Shown here one piece after another: positions 49,430-58,787 of a DNA stretch of 64,000 nt. This DNA is from Heterohyrax brucei (lineage: Eukaryota; Chordata; Mammalia; Hyracoidea; Procaviidae): assembly GCA_028571685.1 (NCBI GenBank), contig CM053140.1, forward strand, positions 148,723,701 through 148,787,700. The letters run 5' to 3'. Numbering within the stretch: position 1 is the stretch's first letter; each line of letters starts with the position of its first letter. Below the pieces are notes generated by a model. It did not search any database. It was not told where the DNA came from and saw nothing but the letters and a program-made list of their open reading frames with translations. The translations under genes were made by a program, and so were the position numbers.

Positions 49430-49894
49430 AAAACTTTGAAAAACCTGAACAAGGTAGGAAGACTTACATGACCTGAATTCAAGATTTATTATAAAGCAAA
49501 GTAAACCAAAAATTAAAATAGCATGATATTAGCATATAGATAGAAAAAACGTTTGTGGAAACAAAATAAAGAATCTAGAAATAAACCCAAACAGACATGG
49601 AAAATTGATTTTGAACAAATTTGCAAAGGCAATTCAGTGGAGAAATGATAGTCTTGTCAACAATGGTGCTGAAAAAATTGAATATCCATATGCGAAAAAA
49701 TGAACTTTGATCCCTCTTTTATACCACATACAAAACTTATGCTAACTCAAAATGAATCTTTTGCATAAGATGAAACTGTAAAATCTTTGGAAGAAACTTC
49801 AATGACCTTAGGTTAGACTAAGATTTCTTATGTATATGCCCTGAAATCAGAAACCATAAATGAGCAGACTGATAATTTAAACCTCATCAACTAG

Positions 49895-50008
49895 AACTAC
49901 AGAGTAAAACTACGCCACGGAGTTTCTAAGGAGCACCTGGTGGATTCAAACTGCCAATCTTTTAGTTAGCAGCCATAGCTCCTAACCACTATGCCACTTG
50001 GTTTCCAA
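49895..50008 (-). repeat. AfroSINE, tail truncated
   Basis: Reverse middle and head (aaggagcacctggtggattc; gttagcagccatagctccta), inserted in the old L1. Confidence 0.85.
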
Positions 50009-50149
50009 TGTATACTATATATTTGTATGTAGGTATATATATATATATATGTGTAAAATATATATATATAATGCACAAAAATATTCTCTAATTTTGTGAT
50101 CTGCTATTAATTCTACTAACAGTATCTATCACTCAGAATTGACTCAATG

Positions 50150-50609
50150 GCTGTGTTAGACTGTGTTCTCTGGGAAAGCAAATCAGCAAAGCATATAAAT
50201 ATATACACTTTATATATCACATAAACAGTTCACACAATTGTAGGGGTTGGAATGTTGCTGGACCATGGATCAGGATACAGTCCTCTCTCCATTCACATAG
50301 ACAAGCAGGTCTGAGAGCAGGGCTCCACTCGTAGACTGTGAAGATCAATGAATCTCAGTATCTGCACATAAGGTGATAGCTCAAGTCCAACAACCAGAGG
50401 TGAGAAGAACAGGAGGCAGCCATATGTTCCCGAGTGACCAAAGAAAGCCTGAATATCGACTTATATTTGGACTTAGGCGCACCCCAACCAAAACTCCCTT
50501 TCAACTGATGGGCTACTCACAGCAGATACAATCAATCATGGGAGTGGTCATATATCAAAACTGATAATCATGGCCCAGCCAGGTTGACATATAATCTTAA
50601 CCATCACAA
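50150..50609 (-). mobile_element. LTR-like repeat (TGTGATGGTTAA type)
   Basis: On the minus strand it begins tgtgatggttaagattatat, includes a gtcaacctggctgggccatg block and runs to the complement of actgtgttctct. A second copy lies at 53930-54457 and a fragment at 48020. The start matches a mammalian LTR-like family I know by sequence but cannot name with certainty. Confidence 0.6.
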
Positions 50610-50639
50610 TAGTAATAGATTATATGTGTATGTGTGTGA

Positions 50640-50670
50640 TACACACACACACACACACACAAACACACAC
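50640..50670. repeat. (CA)n microsatellite
   Basis: About ten uninterrupted CA units, one interruption, then more CA. Confidence 0.9.
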
Positions 50671-50677
50671 ATATATT

Positions 50678-50725
50678 TGGCTAAGCCATGAGTCCCAGTA
50701 TTGTTTGATATTCTCATATTTTGTT
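50678..50725 (+). repeat. MaLR-type LTR scrap
   Basis: ggctaagccatgagtcccag matches the early part of the LTR at 51017 (about 51060); less than 50 bases are present. Confidence 0.55.
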
Positions 50726-51016
50726 ATATAGAAAATACATAAATATATATATCAAATATATAAATAATTCTCAAAACTCAATACTATGAAAACAAACAAC
50801 CTAACACAAAATGGGCAAAATATCTAAACATAGACCACCAAAATACATATATGGATGGTATGGTGAAATTAGTTCGTTTGATATGGCCTTTTGCCTTGTT
50901 CTTTAGAAAAACATCTTGAGAAATTTTTCCCCTAAGCCCCAAGGAGTTCTCTCTGCTCTAGTTTTCTACCTCAGAGAGTTTACTGCTTTGTCTATGCTGG
51001 TTGACATTTGCGAGTG

Positions 51017-51502
51017 TCATGGATTGAATTGTGTCCCCCCAAAAACTGTGTAGTAATTTGGCTGGGCCATGAGTTCCAGTATTGTTTCATGTTCTCATAA
51101 TTTGTAAACCCTGCCTTTATGATGTTAAGGAGGGAGAATGGGCAGTGGTTATGTTGGTGAGGCAGGACTCAGTCTATAAGACTGTATTGTGCCTTGAGGC
51201 AGTCTCTTGGGATTGAAAAGAGAATCAAGCTAAGAGTTGGAGACCTCATACCATCAAGAAGCAGTGCCAGGAACAGGGTATTCTTTGGAAAGGAACTGAG
51301 AACCCCGTGCCTCAGAACTTTCCAGTTCAGGGGAAGATTGACAACAAGGATGTTCCTCCAGAACCAACAGAAAAAGCTTTCCCCTGGGGATGATGCCTTG
51401 AATTTGAACCTGCAGCCCACTGGACCAAGAGAACAAATTTCTCTTTATGAAGCCATCCACTTGTGATATTTCTGTTATAGCAGCACTAGGTGACTAAGAC
51501 AC
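51017..51502 (+). mobile_element. MaLR-type solo LTR
   Basis: Same family as 44040-44602: starts tgtcatggattgaattgtgt, with internal agttggagacctcataccat and accaacagaaaaagctttcc, ending gcactaggtgactaagaca. The two opposite-strand open frames in it (51194-51466 plus, 51169-51420 minus) mirror each other and are not genes. Confidence 0.82.
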
Positions 51503-51855
51503 TGGGTAACTCATAGACAACTTGTGGTTTGATACGTCTTGTCTGGCCCTGCGATTTAGCCTGCCCAGTGATTTTATATACCTCACAGGGACTGGGCAAA
51601 TCAAGTGACGAATAGAATATTCAAACCAAATGTTTCTAGCCTACTATGAAAGTGAAACATCTATAACCTACTTAGATGGGATGAGTCAGTTTGCGGTCCC
51701 AGTGGGATGGTCAAGTCTTGAATTGTTTTTATATATATGCAGCCAATTCCACAAGGTTTTCCAGACAGGAAGTAGGAAAAACAAAGGTGAAAAGACAATA
51801 GAGATAAGGATCAGAGAGAGAAGGCAAAGAACATCCTAAAAGAGCTGCATATAAA
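51503..51855. other. Unassigned sequence before mariner
   Basis: Not recognised. Together with 52404-52998 it may be one unidentified element that the mariner interrupted. Confidence 0.35.
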
Positions 51856-52403
51856 GTCGGACAATTAAGTCCCTGAAATTAATTGTTCTAAGTGCTACAT
51901 GCCTCACTGCTGAATATCCCTACAGTCACCTTTAAAGTACTCTCTTTGGGAAACAATGCACCAATGCCAGCACCTAGTCTACTCTATAAAGCAATTTGAA
52001 ACTCTTTCTGAAACAGTCATTGCACACGGTGGCACAATGGGAAGTTTGTAAACTTAATTGTATAGTTGTCTGTGAGGGAGTTTTTAGCCAGTGAACAAAC
52101 AACTGTACTGCAACACCCTCCCTAGTCACCTGATCTTGTCCCCAGTGACTTTTTTCTGAAGATAAAGGAAATATTGAAAGGAAAACATTTGATTGACATT
52201 CAGGACATCAAAGGTAATATAATGACAGATCTGATGGCTGTTCTAGAAAAAGAGTTCCAAATTGCTTTGAAGGGTAGAACAGGTGCTGGTATCAGTGCAT
52301 AGCTTCCTAAGGGGAGTACTTTGAAGGTGACCATAAGGATATTCAGCAATGAAGTATGTAGTACTTTTTCTAAGGTGGGTTCACAAACTTAATTGATAGT
52401 CCT
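51856..52403 (+). mobile_element. Mariner derivative with long inverted arms, copy 1
   Basis: Tc1/mariner-type ends (gtcggacaattaag on the left; the complement of taattgatagtcc on the right). The centre keeps the end of a mariner transposase: a frame remnant around 52110-52150 resembles the SP-DL-P-DFF signature that carries the third catalytic aspartate, followed by a KIKEILKGKHLIDIQDIK-like stretch. The left arm (about 51856-52020) is an inverted, diverged copy of the right arm (about 52240-52403). No complete transposase, so it is non-autonomous. Copy 2 at 58104-58607 has the same arrangement. Confidence 0.8.
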
Positions 52404-52485
52404 CATACAGGTCAAAGATTACAACACAGAAGACAATAACAGGGGCCCTGTGGCAGAGCTGCTGGCAAAGAGGCTAAAGGCAGAG

Positions 52486-52655
52486 ATACTTGTCCTGAGG
52501 GGGCCAAGTGAAAGCCTGTCTTCACAGGTCTGAGAAGAAGCCTGTCCTGAGCAGGCTGAGATGAGTCTGTCCTATGGGAGGCCAAGAGAAGTCTGTCCTC
52601 AAAATGCCAAAAGGAGCCTGTCCTCATGGGTCAAGAGCACGTTTGTTCTGAGAGT
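52486..52655. repeat. Degenerate 25-26 bp tandem array, seven units
   Basis: A ctgtcct-like core recurs at 52490, 52516, 52542, 52567, 52593, 52618 and 52643, at steps of 26, 26, 25, 26, 25, 25. Between cores the units share purine-rich text (ggccaagagaag; tgagaagaag). The reverse strand is open for 71 codons across it, encoding a repeated DRLLLA-like motif, which I take to be a by-product. Confidence 0.8.
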
Positions 52656-53171
52656 GGATGAGGGGATCATGTTCTCAAAGAGCAGAGAGAAGGCCTGCAT
52701 GACCAACAGCGAGCAAGCATGGAAGAAAGAAAAACCTAGTTTCCTGTGAGATAGATAGTTGCTGAAAGAGACATTTAGCAACGAAGAATGGAGGGATGTG
52801 CTACAGACTGCCTACATGCTTCCTGGTCCTAATCCTAAGGTATAGACTATTGATCTTGATGATGAGTTTTTACCTATTGCTGCCTTTTAAAAGTCAGTTA
52901 ACTGTAAGTATAGTCTGTGAGTTCTTTGTGGACACTGCAATGGATTACAGAATTTAAGAGAAAAGTAGTGAGTGTTGTGGTTGGTGTAGGAATTGGTAAA
53001 AAAAAAAAAAAAAATGAAGAGTAGTTATATGTATGGCCATCACCTCACAGGGATAAGCCTTGGGCTCATCTTGATTCTCATTATTCCTCCCAAAGTTACA
53101 TAGATTCTGAGACTACTATTACCACTCGTACAATTTTAGAGATATCGTATATGCTCAGAAACAGGTTCAAT
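52656..53171. other. Unassigned sequence with poly-A tract
   Basis: Contains a run of about 16 A at roughly 52999-53015, which could be the tail of a retroposed sequence on the plus strand. No body recognised. Confidence 0.4.
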
Positions 53172-53430
53172 CATTAGAAAAATGAAAATTGAAATAGCTA
53201 AAATCAAAAAATTTTGACTATACTAAGTATTGGTGAAGATGTGGAGAAACTAGAACTCTTGTATACTTCTGGTGAAAATGTAAGTTGCTATAACTACTTT
53301 AGAAACTAGTTTAGAAGTTACTTGAAATACTAAACATATCTCTGTTGTTCTACTTCATTGCTACCTTGGGTATATACAAAAGCTTTTACACAAATATTCA
53401 TAGCAGCTAATTTGTAAGAGTCAAAATGTA
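53172..53430 (+). mobile_element. Ancient L1 ORF2 3' fragment
   Basis: Typical late-ORF2 text: a ttggtgaagatgtggagaaa block, then a tgggtatatacaaaagcttt block, then cattcatagcagc. Strongly diverged. Confidence 0.72.
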
Positions 53431-53682
53431 ACATTCTAGGGTTGGTAAATTAAATACAAACCACCACTTAAATCTGAATTTCAGATAAATCACACACTTG
53501 TTTTTTTGAATAAGTTTCATTGTCTTGCCTCTATGCCTGAGGGGCTGGAGAGGGGGTGACAGACGTGCAATGCCTGCTGGGCATGGTGTGCTCCTGGCCC
53601 GCACTGATCACCCAGGGTGCACACAGGAACAGTCTACTCAATATCTGATAGAATACAATTCCAAGCCTTGGTACCTGGCGTA
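53431..53682. other. Unassigned sequence with a G+C-rich patch
   Basis: 53535-53630 is noticeably G+C-rich for this window. No gene or repeat named. Confidence 0.4.
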
Positions 53683-53876
53683 ATGTGTTTGAAGAGCACT
53701 ATGAAGACAATTGAGATTAGAGTATGCAGAAAAGTGGTAAGAAATGAACTCAGAACCAGGAGCTAGATCACATGGAAACTTACAGGTCACAGTTAAGACT
53801 TTGAATTTTATTATAAGTGTAATAGATGATAATATGACCTGATTTGCTTTGTTAAGGGATACTTTGGTTGCTAACC

Positions 53877-53922
53877 TAAGCTGTTGTCATCAAGTTGATT
53901 TTGACTCACAGTGACACTACAT
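53877..53922 (-). repeat. AfroSINE/RTE tail fragment
   Basis: gttgtcatcaagttgatttt followed by gactcacagtgac; only the tail is present. Confidence 0.6.
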
Positions 53923-53929
53923 GCACACA

Positions 53930-54457
53930 CGAAAACATACAGAGAGAGACAGACAGTGTTTTACCAAGAAAAAATCTCATTCAAAGGCTGGAAAATCCCA
54001 AGGCCATGAGTCAAGCATCAGGCTGGAGGCCTCTTCCAACCCATGCAACTACAGGGGCTGGTTAAGCAACTGAGCAGGTCAGAGAGTAGGTTGTTGGCCC
54101 ACAGGTTATGGGGGGCAACAAGTACAATATCAGCATGTAAAAGAGCAGGCCACTGGCTTGAGTCCCAAGAAACAGAGTTCAAATAGCACTGAGCTGAATC
54201 CAGGATCCAGAACAGAACAAAAGTCAGCAAGCTTTTCCAGAAAGTTCACATATATGGAATGCAGTCTGTACTCCCAAGATAATATTCTTTCAACTAATTG
54301 GCTGCTCATAGCAGTTCCCATCATGGAGGAGATTCTCTTATATCAGATCTCATTACGGAGGTGATTACATCATTACATAATGGCCAAACTATATCACAGC
54401 TGCCGAACTACTGAGGATCATGGCCCAGTCAGGTTGACATGCAAACTTAACCATCAC
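53930..54457 (-). mobile_element. LTR-like repeat (TGTGATGGTTAA type), second copy
   Basis: Minus strand begins tgtgatggttaagtttgcat at 54457 and matches 50150-50609 in its first part (gtcaacctgactgggccatg). The remainder has diverged or rearranged. Confidence 0.62.
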
Positions 54458-54816
54458 AGGAAGGAATTAAACAAGTCCAAGGACGAGATTGTGACAGGTT
54501 GGAGTTGAAACAGTGACAAAAGAGTAGAGAGAAGTAGTCAACTTTGGGTGATATTTTAGTCGGTTAGTGCTGCTGTAACAGAAATACCACAGAGTGGATG
54601 GTTTTAACAAAGGAAAGTTTATTCTTATACAGTCCAGTAGGCTACAAGTCCAAATTCAATCTTTCCTTTGAGATTTATACTGAGTGGCATTCAGTATGTA
54701 TCTTGGATATCTATATTCTCTTCTTGCATCATTTCTGGGAAGTTTCCTGGCAGCAGCTCAGCAACAATACTTTCTGTGTTCTCAAGTCTCTCACTCTGTT
54801 CAGGATCTCCAGTTAA

Positions 54817-55095
54817 TCATAGTTTGTTCCTCTTAATAGAGTCCCACATGCTTCTTAATGCTTCTTCATTTTTCTTGTTTCTTTTTTCTGATTTCTCCTC
54901 ATAGATGCTGGAGTCACTAGTGCTGTCTTCCAAATAAGAGGTTCTCTTTTCCATTTGCTCCATTCTGTTTTCTTGGCTTTGAATTGAAGTTTCTATGTCT
55001 TTGATTTTGTTCTTGATCTGCTGGATTTCAGAGTAATGGTGCTCCATCAGATCAAACAGCTTGCTTAATTCTTGGTTTTGCTCTGCATTTTGCAT
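54817..55095 (-). pseudogene. L1 ORF1 N-terminal fragment
   Basis: Open for 92 codons. Coiled-coil text (ELSKLFDLMEHHYSEIQQIK and onward) is followed by the SIYEEKSEKRNKKNEEALRS block that leads into the RNA-binding part, which is cut off by the 3' truncation of this L1. It cannot make a working ORF1 protein. Confidence 0.78.
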
Positions 55096-55489
55096 AAGTT
55101 CTAGTAGGGCTCTCTATGTAATCTTTTTGTATTCACTTTCCAATAGTTTCAGAAAAGCATCTTTATCTCTGAAGTTGTTAGGTGCTTTCTTTGGATGGGG
55201 CCTTTCGAAACCATGGGTGATTACTTAGTTAGGGTTTTCTCCAGAGTTTTTGCTTTGTGGGCATCATGTGAGTCAATAGAGGCTGGGAGAATTGCTGGAA
55301 GGATGGACCACAGTTGTTTCTCTAGGCCATCTTAAAATGAGTGGTGAAAAGTATCTGACAACTTCCACAGTCAGTCAGGTTTTCAAGTGTAGAGGTCCCT
55401 CTTCCCACCTGGCAAAGTAAGTACCTCTGTATCAAACCCCAGATGTTATAAACTAGTTCAAAATACAGAAGGGCTACTGCCCTGCTGGC

Positions 55490-56003
55490 CTACACTCTCA
55501 GGCCCCAGCCATAGGCAACACTGTGTAGAATACTGCTTTTCTGCCAGAAAAGTGCTTTCTTCCAGGCAGGTGCTGCCTCCCAGCCTGGGAATTACGCCCA
55601 TCTGAGGCTTCCATGTGGGTATATCTGCCTCCCAGTAGAACAAAATGGTGTTCTGCACAAGCTCTCTGCCTGGCTTGTTCCAGGCTACTCTGTGGGGGAG
55701 GTGGAAAGAGAGGCCAAAGGTGCCAAGATGCACAGAGTCCATAGCCTCTGTTGCCAGGCCCCAGTCATAGTCAACACTGTGTAAAATACTACTTTTCTGC
55801 CAGAAAAGCACTCGCCCCCAGGCAGGCACTGCTTCCCAGCCTAGAAACTAAGTTGAGCTGGGGCCTCCGTATGGGTGTTTCTGCCTCCGAATGGATCAAG
55901 ATGACGTCCCTCACAGGTTCACCACCTGTCTGCATCCAGGCTACTCTATGGTGGAGGTCGAGAGGCCAGAGGTGCCAAAATGCACAGAGTTCAAAAGTGA
56001 TCT
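55490..56003 (-). repeat. Tandem 256-bp units in L1 5' UTR
   Basis: ggccccagccataggcaaca (55501) and ggccccagtcatagtcaaca (55757) start two units 256 bases apart. Each continues through ctttctgccagaaaag, cccagcctgg/cctagaaa, aggctact and gatgcacagagt or its variant. The L1s at 4650 and 36598 show one such unit. Confidence 0.82.
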
Positions 56004-57470
56004 CTCAAAATATCACAATTTCACTGCCGATCTGACCAGCAGTGCATCTGAGATTAGCGGCTAGTCAAGTCCCCACTCCACCTGCCGACTAAGACAGAGA
56101 AAAAAAAATTAAAATGGTGAGTTACCTTCAGTCTGTGCAAGCCCATACTCTCTGAGAGTAGGGTCAGCAAAAAAGAGGAGGTTTTCCATTCAGTAGTATG
56201 AAGTCCAAATTAACAGCCGTATGCTGCATCCTAGGGCTCACCTGGTGTCCAGAAGGCTCCATTTAATCATCGATTCAGGTCTTGCTTTCCAGAGGAATTT
56301 AGGGAGATGTGTGTTTAGTCTACCATCTTGACTCCACCCCCAAGTCCAAATTCAGGACATATACTCCAACGGAAGTGTCTCCATGTTGGCTGTAGAGGAA
56401 AGTCCTTGTGTTGGATCAGTTGTTTTTCAGGAAGCATCTTGGCACAGAAACCTCAGGTCTGAAGGGTGCGCTTTTCTCCTGGTGCTGCTTTCTTGATGGT
56501 GTGAAGTTACCAACTCTCTGCTTGCTTCTCTTTCCTTTTATCTCTTGTAGGACAAAAGGATAAAAGGTGATGCCAGCCACACTCCAGGGAAACTCCAATG
56601 GTGCAGAGAGGTGACCTTACAAGGGATTTATAATCCCATACTAATCCTAACATAATCCAGTCTTAACCACAGGCAGTGATTAGGATTTACAACATCAGAA
56701 AATCACAAAACAGCGGACAATCACAGAATACATGTGATCCTGGCCCAGCCAAATTACTACATATATCTTTTGGGGGACACAACTCATTCCTTGACAGGTG
56801 GTCAAATATGGATAGAGATAACAAGACTTTCTCAATGATTGCAAGGAGAATGTGAAAGAGAGAGGAGTCAATAATGACTTCGAGAAACTTGTGTTAAAAT
56901 TGGAACTGTTCATAGAATGAAGAACGTACTCATGTAGGACTAGGTTCCAGAGGGACAATCAGTATTTTGGTTTTACATACAGTGTGTATGTAATGCCTAC
57001 AATTGGAGTTGTGTGATGCCAAGTGAAATTGCTCTGTACGCCGTCAGATGTACAGATCTGGAATTCAGGGAAAAGATCTCAGCTGGATATAATTCTGGAA
57101 ATCACTAGCATTTATCAGGTATTTAAAATCATGAGATGGACTGAGTCACTTAGGGAGTAATTGTAGGTATAGAAACGGGTCAAAGAATGAAGCAGTATTG
57201 TACTAAGAATACCAGGAAAACATGATGTCTCAGAAGTTTGGTGAAGTGTTTCCAGCAGGAAGTGATGATTATCATTAAAATATTCAAACAGTGCTAAGAG
57301 GTTAAATAACAAATATTTGATTTGTAATGTGGATGTCATTAATGACAATGAGAAGGTAACAGCTAGTATGGATATAGTTTTGTTTGAAAGTAGATTTAAC
57401 AGAGTGAAGGAAGATAAATTGGAAGAGGGAAGAAAGAGAGCATGTGCTTTTATAGAAAATCCTTATGTAG

Positions 57471-57825
57471 TTCATAGAAAGCACGTCTTCTGGTGTGGCG
57501 GTTCTCCATACTTCTAGATGTTCTGAGACACATGAGGGTACTGACTTACTTCATTTGTTTGGGCTCTGCCTTTCAGAAAATCTACTAATACTCCTGCCTT
57601 TCAGAGAACAATCTTCTGGCTTAAGGCTAGGAAAAAATCATTTATGCTCTTTTAGTTTTTACGTAGATGTTTCTGTGTCTTTGCAGCAGAGAATTTCTGC
57701 TTTCCTCTTCAACTCTTGCATTCAATCTAGATGCCTTCTCCAGAGAATGCTTCACTGTTTATGCAGAATATTTCTAGCATTGTTTGCTTGGGAGTTGGGG
57801 AGTGAAATGGGGTGACATTCTTGAT
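57471..57825. other. Unassigned spacer
   Basis: A 106-codon plus-strand open frame (57495-57815) has no motif I recognise and no gene context. Confidence 0.4.
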
Positions 57826-57940
57826 TGTTGCTGTTGTTAAGTGCCATCAAGTCTGTTCTGACTCATAGTGAAGTGACCCTATAAATAATAGAACAAAACA
57901 CTGTCAGGTGATGCTGTTGATAGCAGCTATGTATTTGGCA
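57826..57940 (-). mobile_element. RTE LINE 3' terminal fragment
   Basis: gttgctgttgttaagtgcca, then gtctgttctgactcatagtg and aatagaacaaaacactgtca; about 115 bases. Confidence 0.78.
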
Positions 57941-58075
57941 CAATTCTGGGGATGATGGAAAACCTGGTGGCTAAGGGGTTAGCGCTATGTCTGTTAATCC
58001 AAAGGTTGGCTGTTCAGATCCACCAGGTGCTCCTTGGAAACTCTGTGTGGCAGTTCTACCATGTCTGTAGGGTTG

Positions 58076-58100
58076 ACACACACACACACACACACACACA
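58076..58100. repeat. (CA)n microsatellite, left of mariner
   Basis: About twelve CA units directly left of the mariner end. Confidence 0.9.
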
Positions 58101-58103
58101 TCC

Positions 58104-58607
58104 CTTGACAAGTCTGCAAACTTAATTTTTCTAAGTGTTATATACTTTATTGCTGCATATCACTATGATTACCTTCAAAGTGCTTCTCTTGGGAAGCCAT
58201 GCACTAGTGCCAGTATGCAGTCCACTTTTCAAAGCAGCTTTGGAACTCTTTCTGGAATGGCCACTGTGCAGGTGGCATGGTGTCAAGTCTGTGAACTTAA
58301 TTGCATAGATGTCTGTGAGAGAGTTTTTAGCCAGTAAACAAATAATTGTACTGGAACACTCTCCGTACTCATCTGATCTGACCCCCATTGACTTTTGGAT
58401 CAGATTCAGGACATCAAGGGTAATACAACAACAGATGTGATGTCCATTCCAGCAAATGAGTTTCAAAATTGCTTTGAAGGGTTGACTAAGCACTGGTGTC
58501 GGTGCATAGCTTCCCAAGGGAGAACTTCAAAGGTGACCATAAGGATATTCAGCAATGAGGTATGTAGCACTTTTTCTAGGATGTGTTTGTGAACTTAGTT
58601 GTCAAGC
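58104..58607 (+). mobile_element. Mariner derivative with long inverted arms, copy 2
   Basis: Left arm (about 58106-58268) and right arm (about 58441-58606) are inverted copies of each other over roughly 160 bases: cccttgggaagc on the right complement pairs with ctcttgggaagcc on the left, and aaagcaa..gaactc blocks also pair. The centre (58279-58440) has a TIR-like gtcaagtctgtgaacttaat followed by transposase C-terminal text around 58365-58395 (PYSSDLTPIDF, the third-aspartate motif). Same junctions as copy 1 at 51856. Confidence 0.82.
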
Positions 58608-58608
58608 C

Positions 58609-58609
<1 letters not shown>

Positions 58610-58646
<37 letters not shown>
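58610..58646. repeat. (TG)n microsatellite, right of mariner
   Basis: About eighteen TG units directly right of the mariner end; the mirror image of the (CA)n on the left. Confidence 0.9.
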
Positions 58647-58648
<2 letters not shown>

Positions 58649-58787
58649 CAGAACACTACAAGATGAAATCCACTTGAAGGCAGTGGGGCATCTTTGGTTT
58701 TGGGTTTTTTTTTTTTTTTTTTTTTTTGCTTAGGTTAAGAAGAGCCTCTCAAGCCTAGCTATTCTGATTCCAGTTTTTGAATTATTT

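Larger units (their letters stand above)
49430..50860 (+). mobile_element. Ancient L1 ORF2 fragment, split
   Basis: Two old L1 pieces, 49430-49890 and about 50755-50860, in the same orientation. The first encodes broken ORF2 text near LVNNGAEKIEYPYAKK; the second matches ORF2 slightly further on (ctcaaaactcaatac; aaaatgggcaaaatatctaa). The roughly 860 bases between them hold younger repeats. Divergence is far greater than in the L1s above. Confidence 0.65.
54659..56341 (-). mobile_element. L1, 5'-complete and 3'-truncated, with target duplication
   Basis: Minus-strand L1 that starts with the normal 5' terminus (56341; ggggtggagtcaagatggta). It contains a 5' UTR with two tandem 256-bp units and the beginning of ORF1, and stops inside ORF1 at an A/G-rich site near 54660. 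No ORF2, 3' UTR or poly-A is present. A perfect 13-bp duplication, aagtccaaattca, flanks it at 54646-54658 and 56342-56354. Confidence 0.88.
54547..56800 (-). mobile_element. MaLR-type LTR split by an L1
   Basis: LTR pieces 54547-54658 and 56342-56800 together match, in reverse, the family at 44040 and 51017. The direct repeat aagtccaaattca occurs at both broken edges, so the L1 between them came later. Confidence 0.85.
53683..57470 (+). repeat. Ancient dispersed repeat, broken into three pieces by nested elements
   Basis: Pieces 53683-53876, 54458-54546 and 56799-57470 read as one collinear old mammalian repeat: gactttgaattttattataa, then gggatactttggttg, then gagaggagtcaataatgact, then gatctcagctggatataatt. 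The text recalls a widespread eutherian repeat whose name I cannot give reliably. An AfroSINE scrap, two LTR-like elements and an L1 sit between the pieces. Confidence 0.55.
57957..58735 (+). repeat. AfroSINE split by mariner and microsatellites
   Basis: Head and middle at 57957-58075 (aaacctggtggctaaggggt; ctccttggaaactctgtgtg), breaking at gtagggttg. A tail resumes at about 58655 (aatccacttgaaggcagtgg, then tttggttttggg and a long T run at 58704-58727). Everything between is (CA)n, mariner and (TG)n. The break falls where the intact SINE reads gttgctatgag, a TA-containing site as mariner requires. Confidence 0.75.

Noticed and set aside
47823..50670. Microsatellite tracts as CRISPR-like or satellite arrays
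   Set aside because: Simple GT, TA and CA dinucleotide runs with no spacer structure; the genome is vertebrate.
51169..51466. Opposite-strand open frames of 83 and 90 codons
   Set aside because: They mirror each other inside a MaLR-type LTR. Open on both strands because of base composition, not because of selection.
52412..52627. Minus-strand frame with repeated DRLLLA-like motif
   Set aside because: Produced by the 26-bp tandem array; units of 25 and 26 alternate, which shifts the frame. No start context or homology.
57957..58075. tRNA gene from the AfroSINE head
   Set aside because: AfroSINE heads contain A- and B-box-like text but do not keep a foldable tRNA. All copies are ordinary SINE insertions.
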